DNA of 64,000 bases, taken from contig NZ_LKST01000002.1 in the NCBI RefSeq assembly GCF_001412105.1, positions 62,001-126,000 of the forward strand. The letters are read 5' to 3'. Position numbers and translations under genes: made by a program. The stretch comes from Corynebacterium oculi (GTDB lineage Bacteria; Actinomycetota; Actinomycetes; Mycobacteriales; Mycobacteriaceae). The notes under the pieces were generated by a model, which worked only from the letters and a program-made list of their open reading frames with translations, had not been told where the DNA came from and searched no databases. Below are positions 24,316 to 32,899 of this stretch, piece by piece (the first letter of the stretch is position 1; each line of letters opens with the position of its first letter).

Positions 24316-24527
24316 GCTGCCGCCTCCCCCGCGATGATCGCCTCCACCGCAGACACCGGGATACGCCAATGCCCATTGGGGAGCCTTACTGCACCAGGCA
24401 GAAGGCCTTTTCTGCACCATCCACGCACAGCAGCGCCACCGAGACCACCAGGGATCCTCGCGCCCACCTGGTCAGGGGACAACCATGTAACATTATAGCC
24501 ATTTTTGTCTATTTTTGTTTCACTCAT
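24312..24527 (-). CDS. Excisionase-like helix-turn-helix protein
   Basis: The 71-residue protein is of the MerR/excisionase HTH type. The core reads WLSPDQVGARIPGGLGGAAV, then RGWCRKGLLPGAVRLPNGHW, ending RIPVSAVEAII. The pattern of a winged helix that ends in a W-R-I-P strand is typical of phage and plasmid excisionases and replication regulators. It heads the minus-strand replication operon and is divergent from the XRE gene, with 79 bases between. Confidence 0.7.
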   Translation of the reverse strand: MSETKIDKNGYNVTWLSPDQVGARIPGGLGGAAVRGWCRKGLLPGAVRLPNGHWRIPVSAVEAIIAGEAAA

Positions 24528-24606
24528 AGCGGCCAGGATAGCCGCACCCCGTTACACATGCAATGCAATGTTGCAACCGTTTCATTTGTACTGTACGATT
24601 ACAGAC
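24528..24606. promoter_or_regulatory. Divergent promoter/operator region
   Basis: 79 bases separate the excisionase-like gene and the XRE gene. The region includes direct TGCAATGCAA sequence and a TTGCAA, plausible operator bases, and a TACGAT -10-like element 16 bases before the XRE ATG. Control of both promoters by the XRE protein is likely from arrangement. Confidence 0.4.
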
Positions 24607-24942
24607 ATGACACAGACGATGGATTCACCCATGAGCGCAGACGAGGCTATTGGCCTCAAGGTGAGTCAGCTCCTGCTGCGACAGCGATCCACGCGCAAGG
24701 CACTAGGAAGCGCTCTTGCGATCACCTCACAAGGCGTCAGTCGGAAAATTTATGGGCAGACGTCATGGAAGATGGATGAGCTTTTTGCGGCCGCTGATTT
24801 CTTCGGTGTGGACATCACCGATCTGCTCCCCCGTCGCGTCTCGGCCCCGGATATGGAAAAATCCCCTGAGACCGTAGTCTCAGGGGATTCCCGGAAATTA
24901 GTAGCGGGGGCAGGATTCGAACCTACGACCTCTGGGTTATGA
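24607..24942 (+). CDS. XRE-type repressor whose 3' end runs into tRNA-fMet
   Basis: The 111-residue ORF has residues 12-75 forming a helix-turn-helix (RSTRKALGSALAITSQGVSR, KMDELFAAADFFGVDITDLL) typical of phage/plasmid repressors. The last about 30 codons read through the inverted repeat of the tRNA terminator and the 3' half of tRNA-fMet in antisense, ending AGAGFEPTTSGL. That tail is therefore a product of integration at the tRNA and not of protein evolution. It is divergent from the replication operon, as expected of a lysogeny-type switch. Confidence 0.7.
   Translation: MTQTMDSPMSADEAIGLKVSQLLLRQRSTRKALGSALAITSQGVSRKIYGQTSWKMDELFAAADFFGVDITDLLPRRVSAPDMEKSPETVVSGDSRKLVAGAGFEPTTSGL
24860..24889 (-). 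terminator. Terminator of tRNA-fMet
   Basis: A 13-bp stem (AATCCCCTGAGAC/GTCTCAGGGGATT) with a 4-base loop, followed on the minus strand by a run of T. It lies 13 bases past the tRNA 3' end and inside the 3' part of the XRE ORF. Confidence 0.85.
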
Positions 24943-24975
24943 GCCCAGCGAGCTACCGAGCTGCTCCACCCCGCG
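24902..24975 (-). tRNA. Initiator tRNA-Met (CAT)
   Basis: The cloverleaf can be drawn: acceptor CGCGGGG with CCCCGCU, anticodon stem CUGGG/CCCAG, loop CUCAUAA with anticodon CAU, and T arm GUAGG-UUCGAAU-CCUGC. Three G:C pairs next to the anticodon loop and an unpaired 1-72 position (C-U) are the marks of an initiator. CCA is not encoded. It is the boundary between the lower-GC left part and the GC-rich core, and a plausible attachment site for the element on its 3' side. Confidence 0.95.
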
Positions 24976-25048
24976 TCGAATACTTTTCAGTATCGCGCCG
25001 CCTTGGCGACATGTTGAAACTATACGCACGATCCCCCGAAAGGACAAA

Positions 25049-25092
25049 CCCCCTGGTCACCGCAGCGCCTCGGCGTCACGGTCACCAGGGGG
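25049..25092 (-). terminator. Hairpin after UPF0182 gene
   Basis: CCCCCTGGT (25049-25057) pairs with ACCAGGGGG (25084-25092), extended by three more pairs after a mismatch. It lies just past the UPF0182 stop on the minus strand. Confidence 0.6.
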
Positions 25093-25100
25093 GTGCCGTA

Positions 25101-28073
25101 TTAGTTCTGCCCCTCCACCGAGCGGTACCCCTCCACCGCACGGTCTAGTTCGTCAAGCGCCTTGCCGTATTCCTCGAAGGAGCCGTCGCGGGCGCTCTCC
25201 AGCTTGCGGAGGGCGTCGTTAATCTTGCCAATGGCCTCGCCCTCCGAGCCGGACGCGCTCGCCGGGGGCGTGGGCGTGCTCCCCTCCTCGGCGGGCTGCG
25301 TTTCTGCGGCCTCCGCCGGCTGCTCGCCGGTGGAGCCTTCCACCTCGCGGATCTCCTGGGCGGCGCGCGGGTCAATGCCCACCTGCGTGAGCGCCTCGGA
25401 GATGGTGGGCGCATAGCCGATGGAGCCCTTATAGCTCACCAGCACGCGCAGCAGCTTGGGGAAGGCGGAGTCCTGGTTCTTGCGCTGGGAGTACAGAGGC
25501 TCCACGTAGAGGATCTCGCCGCCGCCCACGGGCAGGGTGAGCAGGTTGCCGTCCTTGAGATCGTTGGTGCCTTCCCACAGGGTGCGGTCGCGGGAGATCT
25601 GATCGGAGGAGGACATCGTGTCCTGCACCAGGCGCGGGCCCTGGGTGAGCGTATCCGTGGGCAGCACGCGCACGGTGATGTGGCCGTAATTCTCCGGGTC
25701 CGAGGTGGCCGTCATGTGGGCGGAGAGGAAGTGCCGCTGCAAGCCACGGAACGGGGTAATCAGCTGGAAGGAGGGCTTTCCGGTCTGCAGGTCGGCCGCC
25801 ACGATGTGATACGGCGGCTGGGGCAGTTCCTTGCCGCTGTCGTCGGTGGGGTCGGCCGGGACGGACCAGAAGGCGTCGTTGGTGAAGAACACGTGGGGAT
25901 CGTCCACGTGGTAGCGGGCCAGCAGCTCGCGCTGCACCTTGAACAGATCCTCCGGGTAGCGCAGGTGATCGCGCAGTTCCGGGCTGATCTCGGAGTTGGG
26001 CTTCACCGCGTCCGGGAACACCCCCTGCCAGGCCTTGAGCACGGGGTCTTGGGTATCAAACTCGTAGAGTTCCACGGTGCCGTCGTAAGCGTCCACCGTG
26101 GCCTTGACGGAGTTGCGGATATAACCCACCTCGTTATTAATCAGGCGCTGGGTGGTGCCGTCCGGGGTGAGGGCGTCCTCGGTGACGTTTTGCAGCGAGG
26201 TGCGCGTGGAATACGGCAGGGAGTCCAGGGTGGTGTACCCGTCCACGATCCACTTCACGCGGCCGTCGATCACCGCCGGGTAGGTCTTGGAGTCCGTGGT
26301 GAGCCAGGGGGCCACCTTTTCCACGCGCTCGCGGGGATCGCGGTCAAAGAGGATCTTGGAGTCTGCGCCCACGCGATCGGAGAGGATCAGCTTCATCTCC
26401 TGGTATTTCAGGGCAAAGGCCGCGCGGTTAGCCCAGTTGCCCACGTCCACGCCGCCCTGGCCGGAGTAGGTGTAGCTCTGATCGTCCGTGTCATACTCCA
26501 CCGGGCCGTTGCCGGTATCGCCCACGATGGCGTAATCCGCGCCGTCGCGCGCGGAGGCGATCACGGGGCCGAAGTAGATGCGGGGCTGATCCACCTTCAT
26601 GCCCAGTTTGTCCGCCGCCTCGTTGCCGGAGGCGTTGGCGTTGGTCTGGAGATCGGACACGGTGTACACCGGGTAGCCGCCTCGGGTGGAGCCGACGTCG
26701 CGGGCCACCTCATCGACCTTGTTCGCGGGCGCGGCGATGAAGCCGTTGCCGTGGGTGTACACGGTGTGGCGGTTGATCCAGTCCGCCTGGTTTTCCTTCA
26801 GGGAGTTCGGGTTCAGCTCGCGGGCGGCCACCACGTAATCGCGCATCTGGCCGTCGGCGGCATACCGATCCACGGAAAGGGTCTCCGGGAAGCCGTAGAA
26901 GTTGCGCAGTTGCTGCTGCTGGGTGAACGTGGGGCTGAGCACGTCCGGGTCGAGCAGGCGAATGTTGGAGATGGTGGCCTCGTCGGCGGCCACCTTGTCA
27001 TCGCTGGCGCCCTCGGCTCCCCAGTTATCCAGGTAGGTCACCTTGTCATCGGTCAAGCCATACGCCTCCCGCGTGGCCTCGATGTTGCGGGCGATGTACT
27101 CCCGCTCCTTGGCCTCGCGGTTGGGGTTCACGGAAAAACGCTCCATGAGCAGCGGCCAGGCCGTGCCGATGGTCAGTGAGGATACCACCAGCAGTACCGC
27201 ACCCAGCGCCGGAATGCGCAGATCCTTCACCACCACGGCGGAGAAGAACGCCGCGGCCACCACCAGCGAGATAATCATCAAGATGATGCGCGCGGGCAGG
27301 TGTGCATTAATATCCGTGTAACTCGCGCCCGTGAAGGTCTCGTTGGAGTTATTCATCAGGGTATAGCGATCCAGCCAGTACCCCAGCACCTTCACCAGCA
27401 TCCACAGCCCGGCGATCACCGCCAGTTGAATCCGCGCGGGGCGGCTGATCTGCCCCTTGAGCCCTGCGGCCTGGTTGCCCACGCGGATGCCGCCCAGCAG
27501 GTAAAAGCCCACGGCGGACACCAGGAACGCCACGATCAGCAGCAGCGAGAGCGAGGAGGCCACCACGCGCAGCAGCGGCAGATCAAAGGCATAAAACCCA
27601 AGGTCCTTGCCGAACTGCGGGTCGGTGGTGCCAAAGGACGTGCGATTGATAAAGAGCAGCACCGTGCGCCAGGTGTTCTGCCCCACAAAGCCCGCCAGGA
27701 TTCCCGCGAGGACGGGGACGATCAGCAGCAGCCCCCGCACGGACTGCTCGATGACCCTGCGGTACTGGTGCACCGGGGAGTTGAGGTCATGTCCGTAGAG
27801 ATCGCGCGGGCGATTGCGCCAGGTGAAGTACCCCGCGGCCCAGGTGACGCCGCCGGCCACCAGGCCAAAAAGGAGAAAGAGAACGATGCGGGCGACGATC
27901 ACGGTGGAGAACACCCCGCGGAAATCCACCTCGCCAAACCACAACCAGTCCGTGTAAAAGCCCACCGCGATCGGGGCGAGCATGACCACAAAGGCCAGGA
28001 TTCCCACGATCCAGCCGATGATCCTGGGGGGTCGCCGCCGGGGGGTAGACGGTGGGGAAAAAGCATTCGCCAA
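25101..28073 (-). CDS. UPF0182 family large membrane protein
   Basis: The 990-residue product is the usual length for the family. About seven membrane segments lie in the first 320 residues (IIGWIVGILAFVVMLAPIAV and others), followed by a large extracytoplasmic domain (about 320-890). The C-terminal acidic, Pro/Glu/Thr-rich linker ends in a short coiled-coil. The family is conserved across actinobacteria. Its function is not established. The ATG at 28073 is in good context. A terminator follows, so it is probably transcribed alone. It is divergent from the PPA1309-family gene across 165 bases. Confidence 0.9.
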   Translation of the reverse strand: MANAFSPPSTPRRRPPRIIGWIVGILAFVVMLAPIAVGFYTDWLWFGEVDFRGVFSTVIVARIVLFLLFGLVAGGVTWAAGYFTWRNRPRDLYGHDLNSPVHQYRRVIEQSVRGLLLIVPVLAGILAGFVGQNTWRTVLLFINRTSFGTTDPQFGKDLGFYAFDLPLLRVVASSLSLLLIVAFLVSAVGFYLLGGIRVGNQAAGLKGQISRPARIQLAVIAGLWMLVKVLGYWLDRYTLMNNSNETFTGASYTDINAHLPARIILMIISLVVAAAFFSAVVVKDLRIPALGAVLLVVSSLTIGTAWPLLMERFSVNPNREAKEREYIARNIEATREAYGLTDDKVTYLDNWGAEGASDDKVAADEATISNIRLLDPDVLSPTFTQQQQLRNFYGFPETLSVDRYAADGQMRDYVVAARELNPNSLKENQADWINRHTVYTHGNGFIAAPANKVDEVARDVGSTRGGYPVYTVSDLQTNANASGNEAADKLGMKVDQPRIYFGPVIASARDGADYAIVGDTGNGPVEYDTDDQSYTYSGQGGVDVGNWANRAAFALKYQEMKLILSDRVGADSKILFDRDPRERVEKVAPWLTTDSKTYPAVIDGRVKWIVDGYTTLDSLPYSTRTSLQNVTEDALTPDGTTQRLINNEVGYIRNSVKATVDAYDGTVELYEFDTQDPVLKAWQGVFPDAVKPNSEISPELRDHLRYPEDLFKVQRELLARYHVDDPHVFFTNDAFWSVPADPTDDSGKELPQPPYHIVAADLQTGKPSFQLITPFRGLQRHFLSAHMTATSDPENYGHITVRVLPTDTLTQGPRLVQDTMSSSDQISRDRTLWEGTNDLKDGNLLTLPVGGGEILYVEPLYSQRKNQDSAFPKLLRVLVSYKGSIGYAPTISEALTQVGIDPRAAQEIREVEGSTGEQPAEAAETQPAEEGSTPTPPASASGSEGEAIGKINDALRKLESARDGSFEEYGKALDELDRAVEGYRSVEGQN

Positions 28074-28238
28074 CGTGGGCTCCTTAACCGTATATATCTG
28101 TTATTGCCAGCGTGTATTACGAGATATACGCATTAGTCTCCTACCATACGGAAGCAGGAGGAAAACTGGCCACCACGGCGTCGGCAGGCATGGGCTGCGT
28201 ATCGACGCCGCGGAGAGCCCACATAAGGGAAGGACACC

Positions 28239-28760
28239 ATGCCGGAGAAAACTCAGCAGGCCCTCAACCGCGCCATAATGGAGGCCGTGGACTTTATCCA
28301 CGCCGAGGGCTGGGACGCCCCGCCCACCCTCTTCGGCCTGGTGCCCAGCGAGTACCTTCCCGATCACGTGGACGATTCCGGCGACGCCCCGCTCACCCTC
28401 GTGGTGCAGGACTGCCCGCCCGGCCTCGCCCCCGGCTCGGCGGAGCTGGCGGATTACCTCTCCCGCATCGCCTGGCCTCCCCAAGTGGCCGGGGTGATCC
28501 TGGCCCAGGAGATCCGATTCCGCGATACCTCCGAAGGAGCGGAGGCCGCCCCGCGCCCGGCGCGCCTATTCTCCGGGGTGCTGCGCAGCGGGGAGGAGCT
28601 CACGCTGGTGCAGCGCCGCCCCTCCGAGGAGGAACTGGCCGCCGCCGGGAGCTTCGCCCAGGACGAGGTGGAGCTGCGCGGCGGGGATTCCGTGGCCCCG
28701 GAGGTGATTCTGGCCCTACGGTACGGCCTGGAGCAAGACCCCGAGGCTTTTGATGTTTAA
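28239..28760 (+). CDS. PPA1309 family protein
   Basis: The 173-residue cytoplasmic protein of an actinobacterial family of unknown role includes AEGWDAPPTLFGLVPSEYL, LSRIAWPPQVAGVILAQEI and the C-terminal ILALRYGLEQDPEAF. AAGGGAAGGA precedes the ATG. In related genomes it sits beside the UPF0182 gene, as here. It is followed by the lipoprotein gene after 43 bases. Confidence 0.85.
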   Translation: MPEKTQQALNRAIMEAVDFIHAEGWDAPPTLFGLVPSEYLPDHVDDSGDAPLTLVVQDCPPGLAPGSAELADYLSRIAWPPQVAGVILAQEIRFRDTSEGAEAAPRPARLFSGVLRSGEELTLVQRRPSEEELAAAGSFAQDEVELRGGDSVAPEVILALRYGLEQDPEAFDV

Positions 28761-28803
28761 GATGAGGATCGTTCCATCACACCAGCACCAGAGGAGAACA
28801 GCC

Positions 28804-29454
28804 GTGCGCAGCACCCCGTGGAAGGTACTCCCCCTCTTTCTCGCCGCAGGGTTGATGCTGAGCGCCTGTTCGTCCGGGGACGGGGACTCCGGCGAGGCCA
28901 CCGATACCCCCGACGCCGCTGCCGACGTCGCGAACACCAAAGCGCCGGAGGACTCCTCCCCGAGCAGCACCGCAGCGAAATCCTCCGAGGAGGATACTGT
29001 GGCCCAGGTGGCCGCCACCTATGCGTCCCTAGCGCCCAAGGAACTCTTTGAGAAGTTCGATTCCTGCACCCCCAACGGCCTGGAGGGTTCGCACGAGTGC
29101 TCCGGCGCGCAGGTGGGGCAGTTCCAGTTCTACGATTCCTCCGCCAAGGCCACCTCCAGCACCCAACAGCTCACGCAGTTGCGCAGCTCGCACGTGATGC
29201 GCGATACCGGGGACATCGTGGTGGGCTGGTCCACCCTGGGCACCTCGGCGGTGATTACCGTGGTGGATAACAAGGAGGGGTTGGTGCTTCAGCAGCTGGT
29301 GTCCTCGGACAAGGTGGACCCGGAAAAGCGGATCGTGGAACTGGGCCTCGCCGAGGCTGAGACCAAGGACTCCCCCACCAGCGCCAAGAAGAGCGCAGAG
29401 AACACCTCCGCCCCGAGCGAAACGGCGGAGGAACCGGAGTCCGCAGAAAACTAG
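28804..29454 (+). CDS. Lipoprotein, unknown function
   Basis: The 216-residue product starts at a GTG with AGGAG 9 bases upstream, giving a signal peptide with lipobox LSAC near residue 22. A Ser/Asp/Glu/Ala-rich linker (about 25-80) is followed by a globular part (about 80-180: PKELFEKFDSCTPNGLEGSH ...) with two Cys, and a low-complexity tail. It would be anchored to the outer face of the cytoplasmic membrane. The longer ORF from 28750 lacks a signal at its start and is rejected. Confidence 0.75.
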   Translation: MRSTPWKVLPLFLAAGLMLSACSSGDGDSGEATDTPDAAADVANTKAPEDSSPSSTAAKSSEEDTVAQVAATYASLAPKELFEKFDSCTPNGLEGSHECSGAQVGQFQFYDSSAKATSSTQQLTQLRSSHVMRDTGDIVVGWSTLGTSAVITVVDNKEGLVLQQLVSSDKVDPEKRIVELGLAEAETKDSPTSAKKSAENTSAPSETAEEPESAEN

Positions 29455-29488
29455 CGCCCCCGGCGCGGTGCCTGATCGGGGCACCGCG

Positions 29489-30541
29489 CTACTCGCAGGT
29501 GCGCACCTCGCGCCCTGCGGCAAAGTCGGACATCGCCGCGATGGCGTCGTCAAGCGTGTCCACCGAGGCGATCACGGTGTTGCCGGTATTTCCTGAGAGC
29601 GCCTCCTGACAGTTGGCCGACGGGGATAAGAAGAGTTCCGCGCCCATGCCGGAGGCCGCGCGCACCTTGTGCTTGATCCCGCCGATGGGCCCCACGGTGC
29701 CGTCCTCCGCGATGGTGCCGGTGCCCGCCACGAACTTGCCGCCGGTGAGATCGCCTTCGCTGAGCTTATCCACCACGGCCAGGGAGAAGATCATGCCCGC
29801 GGAGGGGCCGCCGATGTCGCTGAGGTTGTACTCCACGCTCACCCCGGTGGCCGATTCCGAGCCCATGAGCACGCCCAGCCGGGGCCGGCCCGCCTCCTGC
29901 GGGTCCTCCCCCAGAATGAGGCTCAGCCGCCGCTGCTCCTCCCCGCGCCGCACGGTCACCGCAACCTCCTCGCCGGGGGCGCGTCTCCCAATGAGATCGC
30001 GCACCTGGCTGGGCTGATCCACCGGGGTATCGTCCACGGCCACGATCACGTCCCCCTCCTCCATCTGCCCGCTGGCCGGGGTGTCCTCCACCACGCCCGC
30101 CACCGTGACCTGAAGCGGCAGGCCCAGGTGCTTGAGCGCCGCCACGGTGGCGCTGGCCTCGGAGGCGGTAAAGGCCGCCTGGTTGGATTCCTGCACCTGA
30201 TCCTGGGTGGCCCCCGGCGGGAAGATCTGCTCGATGGGCACGAGGGTATCGTCCGTGAACAGCCACCGCGCGGTGGCCTGCGCGAGGGTCATATTGCTGC
30301 GCACCGAGACCGTGGTCATGTTCAACTGCCCGGCCGTGGGGTAGGTGTCCGCGCCCGCCACCTGCACCACCTCGGTGCCGTCCACCTCGCCCAGGGTGTC
30401 GATGCTGGGCCCGGTGCCTTCGGCCGCATAGGGGACGGTCAGGGCGATATTCGTGCCGGGAATGTGGTCGGCGGATACGAGCGCGGTGAGCGCCACCACG
30501 GGCAGCGCTCCCCAGGCGATAGTGCGGATTCGGCGGTTCAC
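29489..30541 (-). CDS. Lon-like serine protease with PDZ domain (YlbL-like)
   Basis: The 350-residue membrane-anchored protease has an N-terminal TM (TIAWGALPVVALTALVS), a PDZ domain (about 150-225, DVIVAVDDTPVDQPSQVRDL) and a C-terminal Lon-type proteolytic domain. The catalytic Ser is in GGPSAGM and the Lys in GGIKHKV, forming the Ser-Lys dyad. Starts at GTG 30541. Divergent from the DUF2342 gene. The family is conserved in Gram-positive bacteria and acts outside the membrane. Its substrates here are unknown. Confidence 0.9.
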   Translation of the reverse strand: MNRRIRTIAWGALPVVALTALVSADHIPGTNIALTVPYAAEGTGPSIDTLGEVDGTEVVQVAGADTYPTAGQLNMTTVSVRSNMTLAQATARWLFTDDTLVPIEQIFPPGATQDQVQESNQAAFTASEASATVAALKHLGLPLQVTVAGVVEDTPASGQMEEGDVIVAVDDTPVDQPSQVRDLIGRRAPGEEVAVTVRRGEEQRRLSLILGEDPQEAGRPRLGVLMGSESATGVSVEYNLSDIGGPSAGMIFSLAVVDKLSEGDLTGGKFVAGTGTIAEDGTVGPIGGIKHKVRAASGMGAELFLSPSANCQEALSGNTGNTVIASVDTLDDAIAAMSDFAAGREVRTCE

Positions 30542-30622
30542 ATCGCTTTAGGCTACCCGTGTTCGCTCTCAGCGTTGCACACCCGATGGCCCAAGGCCCA
30601 TGAGCGCCGGTAGGTTGGTGCT

Positions 30623-32011
30623 ATGAATAACGGTGGCTTTGGTTTTTCCTTTGGCAATAGCGGCGACGATGACGACAATAAGCGGCGGGGAGACAATAAT
30701 CCCTTTGGGGCCTTTGGCTTTAGCGGCGGTGGCTTGGGCGATATTTTGAACCAATTTGGTTCCATGCTCTCCGGCATGGGTTCCTCCATGAACTCCCCCG
30801 AGGGGGCCGGGCCGGTCAACTATGACCTCGCCCAGCGCATCGCCCGCCAACAATTAGGCAACCAGCCGCAATCCGTGCCCGCCACGGAGGCCGAGGCCGT
30901 GCGGGAGGCCGCGCGCCTCGCGGAGCTATGGCTTGGCGACGCCACGGTGCTCCCCGCCGCCCACACCACCGTGGAATCCTGGACTCCCGAGGACTGGCTC
31001 AATAAAACCATGCCGATGTGGAAGCGCATGGTCACCCCCGTGGCGGAGAACATGAACCAGGCCCAGCTGGATTCCCTGCCCGAGGAGGCCCGGCAGATGA
31101 TGGGGCCGATGAGCCAGATGATGAAGCAGATGTCCGGCATGAACTTTGGCATGCAGCTCGGGCACGCCCTGGGCGACCTGGCCGGCCAGGCGCTCACGGG
31201 CTCGGACTTTGGAATGCCGGTGGCCCCCTCCGGCATCACGGCGGTGCTGCCCACCACCATCGAGCGCGTGGCCAAGGATCTCAACGTGCCCCCGCAGGAG
31301 GTACTGATGTACATCTGCGCCCGCGAGGTAGCCCGCCAGCGCCTCTTCCAACACGTGCCCTGGCTGGTGGAGCGCCTGGTGTCCTCCGTGGAGGAATACG
31401 CCCAGGGCCTGGTGATAGACACCTCCCACATTGAGGAGGCCGCCCGGGGCCTCAACCTGGAATCCGGCGACCCACAGGCCATTCAGGAGGCCATGCGCCA
31501 ATTGCAGGAGATGGACATGAGCCCCAGGATTAGTTCCCGCAACGCGGGCGCGGTCTCCCGCCTGGAAACGCTGCTGGCTCTGGTGGAGGGCTGGGTGGAA
31601 TACGTGGTGACGCAGGCGATGGGCGAGCGCATCCCCTCCACCGCCGCCATGAACGAGGCGTGGCGGCGACGCCGCGCCACCGGTGGCTCCGCCGAACAGG
31701 CCTTTGCCAAGGTGGTGGGCATCGAGTTCGCCGCCCCCAAGGTCAGCGAGGCGATGGAGCTGTGGCGGCGCGTGGACGCGGCCGTGGGCGCGGAGCGCCG
31801 CGACGCCGTGTGGGATCACCCGGATTTCCTCCCCACCGCCGAGGATCTGGATAACTCCGCGGAGTTCATCGACGGCCTGCTCGACGAGGGCGGGGTGCAT
31901 GGCTTTGACCCCATCAGCGAGATCGAGGAGCTAGAAAAGCGCCTGGCTGAGGGCGAAGAAGGCGAGGAGGGCGACGAGAACAAGCCCGGAGACGATACCA
32001 ATAAGGACTAA
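30623..32011 (+). CDS. DUF2342 zinc-dependent metalloprotease-family protein, degenerate site
   Basis: The 462-residue protein belongs to the TIGR03624/DUF2342 group. A Gly/Asp-rich N-terminus is followed by PEDWLNKTMPMWKRMV, MQLGHALGDLAGQALTGSDF, and then the segment where active family members have HExxH; here it reads AREVARQRLFQHVPW. Both His of that motif are missing, so zinc catalysis is doubtful. A C-terminal acidic tail (EEGEEGDENKPGDD) completes it. It is convergent with the methyltransferase gene, with a 4-base overlap. Confidence 0.8.
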   Translation: MNNGGFGFSFGNSGDDDDNKRRGDNNPFGAFGFSGGGLGDILNQFGSMLSGMGSSMNSPEGAGPVNYDLAQRIARQQLGNQPQSVPATEAEAVREAARLAELWLGDATVLPAAHTTVESWTPEDWLNKTMPMWKRMVTPVAENMNQAQLDSLPEEARQMMGPMSQMMKQMSGMNFGMQLGHALGDLAGQALTGSDFGMPVAPSGITAVLPTTIERVAKDLNVPPQEVLMYICAREVARQRLFQHVPWLVERLVSSVEEYAQGLVIDTSHIEEAARGLNLESGDPQAIQEAMRQLQEMDMSPRISSRNAGAVSRLETLLALVEGWVEYVVTQAMGERIPSTAAMNEAWRRRRATGGSAEQAFAKVVGIEFAAPKVSEAMELWRRVDAAVGAERRDAVWDHPDFLPTAEDLDNSAEFIDGLLDEGGVHGFDPISEIEELEKRLAEGEEGEEGDENKPGDDTNKD

Positions 32012-32898
32012 CCGGCAGAGACCTCCGCGGCAAGCCGCGCTATCTCCCGTGGCCCCACCCGGCAGCAGCCGCCGAGCAGGGCCACGGGGGCGTCGATAAG
32101 CGCCACCGGGGACTGCCCCGGGCCGTGTTTCCACCGGCGCGCCCCGGCGTCCCATTCCTCCCCCGAGTTGGGATAGGCCAGCAGCGGCACGATGGCGTGC
32201 TCCGCCAGGATCGCCAGGGCGCGGCGGGCCTGCGCCACGGAGCAACAATTGATGCCCAGCGCGCACAGGCTGGGAATCTTAGCGGCAGCGCGGGCGGCCA
32301 GGCGCAGGTCAGAGCCATCGCACAGGCGATCCCCCGTCACGCTGAGGCTCAGCGCCACGGGCAGGTTGACCTCGCGGAAAAGCCGGGCGAGCGCCCGCAC
32401 CTCCGGGAGGGAGGGAATGGTCTCCGCGAGAAGAAGATCGGGCCCGGCGGCGGCGAGAATCTCCACCCTGGCCCGGTGCCAACGGATCAGATCTGCCACG
32501 CCCAGCCCATAGGCGCCGTCATACTCGGTTCCCGCACCCGGCCCCGCGCCGTAAGGCCCCACCGAGGCCGCCACCCACCGAGGCTGGCCGGTGGCGTCCT
32601 CCGCGCCCCGGGCGGCCTCGCGGGCCAGGCGCACGCTGCTGCTCAGCAAAGATTCCGTGCTCGGGCCGCAGCCCTCGAAGGTCACCTGGTAGGAGCAGGT
32701 GGTGGCGATCTGCGCCCCGGCGGCAAAGAAATCCGCGTGGGCGGCGCGCACCTCCGCCGGTTCCTCGGCCAGCACGCGAGCGGACCACAGCCGCCCGCCG
32801 AGGTCCTGCCCGCGCCGCTCCAAGTGGGTGCCCAGGCCGCCGTCGAGAAGCAGCGGTTCGGGGTGTGCTTGGTGCAGGTGGTCAAGGAAGGAGGGCAT
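32008..32898 (-). CDS. mmuM: Homocysteine S-methyltransferase
   Basis: The 296-residue enzyme transfers a methyl group from S-methylmethionine or a similar donor to homocysteine, giving methionine. Zinc-binding Cys are visible in GINCCSV and GGCCRVGP. The N-terminal LLLDGGLGTHLERRG and the following SARVLAEEP are typical. The ATG at 32898 lies 2 bases after the stop of the peptidase gene, so the two form an operon. The longer ORF start is rejected because it lies inside that gene. Confidence 0.85.
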   Translation of the reverse strand: MPSFLDHLHQAHPEPLLLDGGLGTHLERRGQDLGGRLWSARVLAEEPAEVRAAHADFFAAGAQIATTCSYQVTFEGCGPSTESLLSSSVRLAREAARGAEDATGQPRWVAASVGPYGAGPGAGTEYDGAYGLGVADLIRWHRARVEILAAAGPDLLLAETIPSLPEVRALARLFREVNLPVALSLSVTGDRLCDGSDLRLAARAAAKIPSLCALGINCCSVAQARRALAILAEHAIVPLLAYPNSGEEWDAGARRWKHGPGQSPVALIDAPVALLGGCCRVGPREIARLAAEVSAG

Positions 32899-32899
32899 C

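Noticed and set aside
24903..24942. Peptide AGAGFEPTTSGL as a protein motif
   Set aside because: This is the known antisense translation of a tRNA 3' half, not a conserved protein sequence.
25680..27179. Long forward ORF (499 codons) opposite the UPF0182 gene
   Set aside because: It is the antisense of a conserved 990-residue protein in GC-rich DNA. Its composition (His, Gly, Val, Arg rich) has no family features.
4371..30228. AGATCT as a rare site found only at the methylase promoter
   Set aside because: The site also occurs at 4371, 23014, 25595 and 30223 at least, so it is not excluded from the window. Only the close pairing in the promoter is notable.
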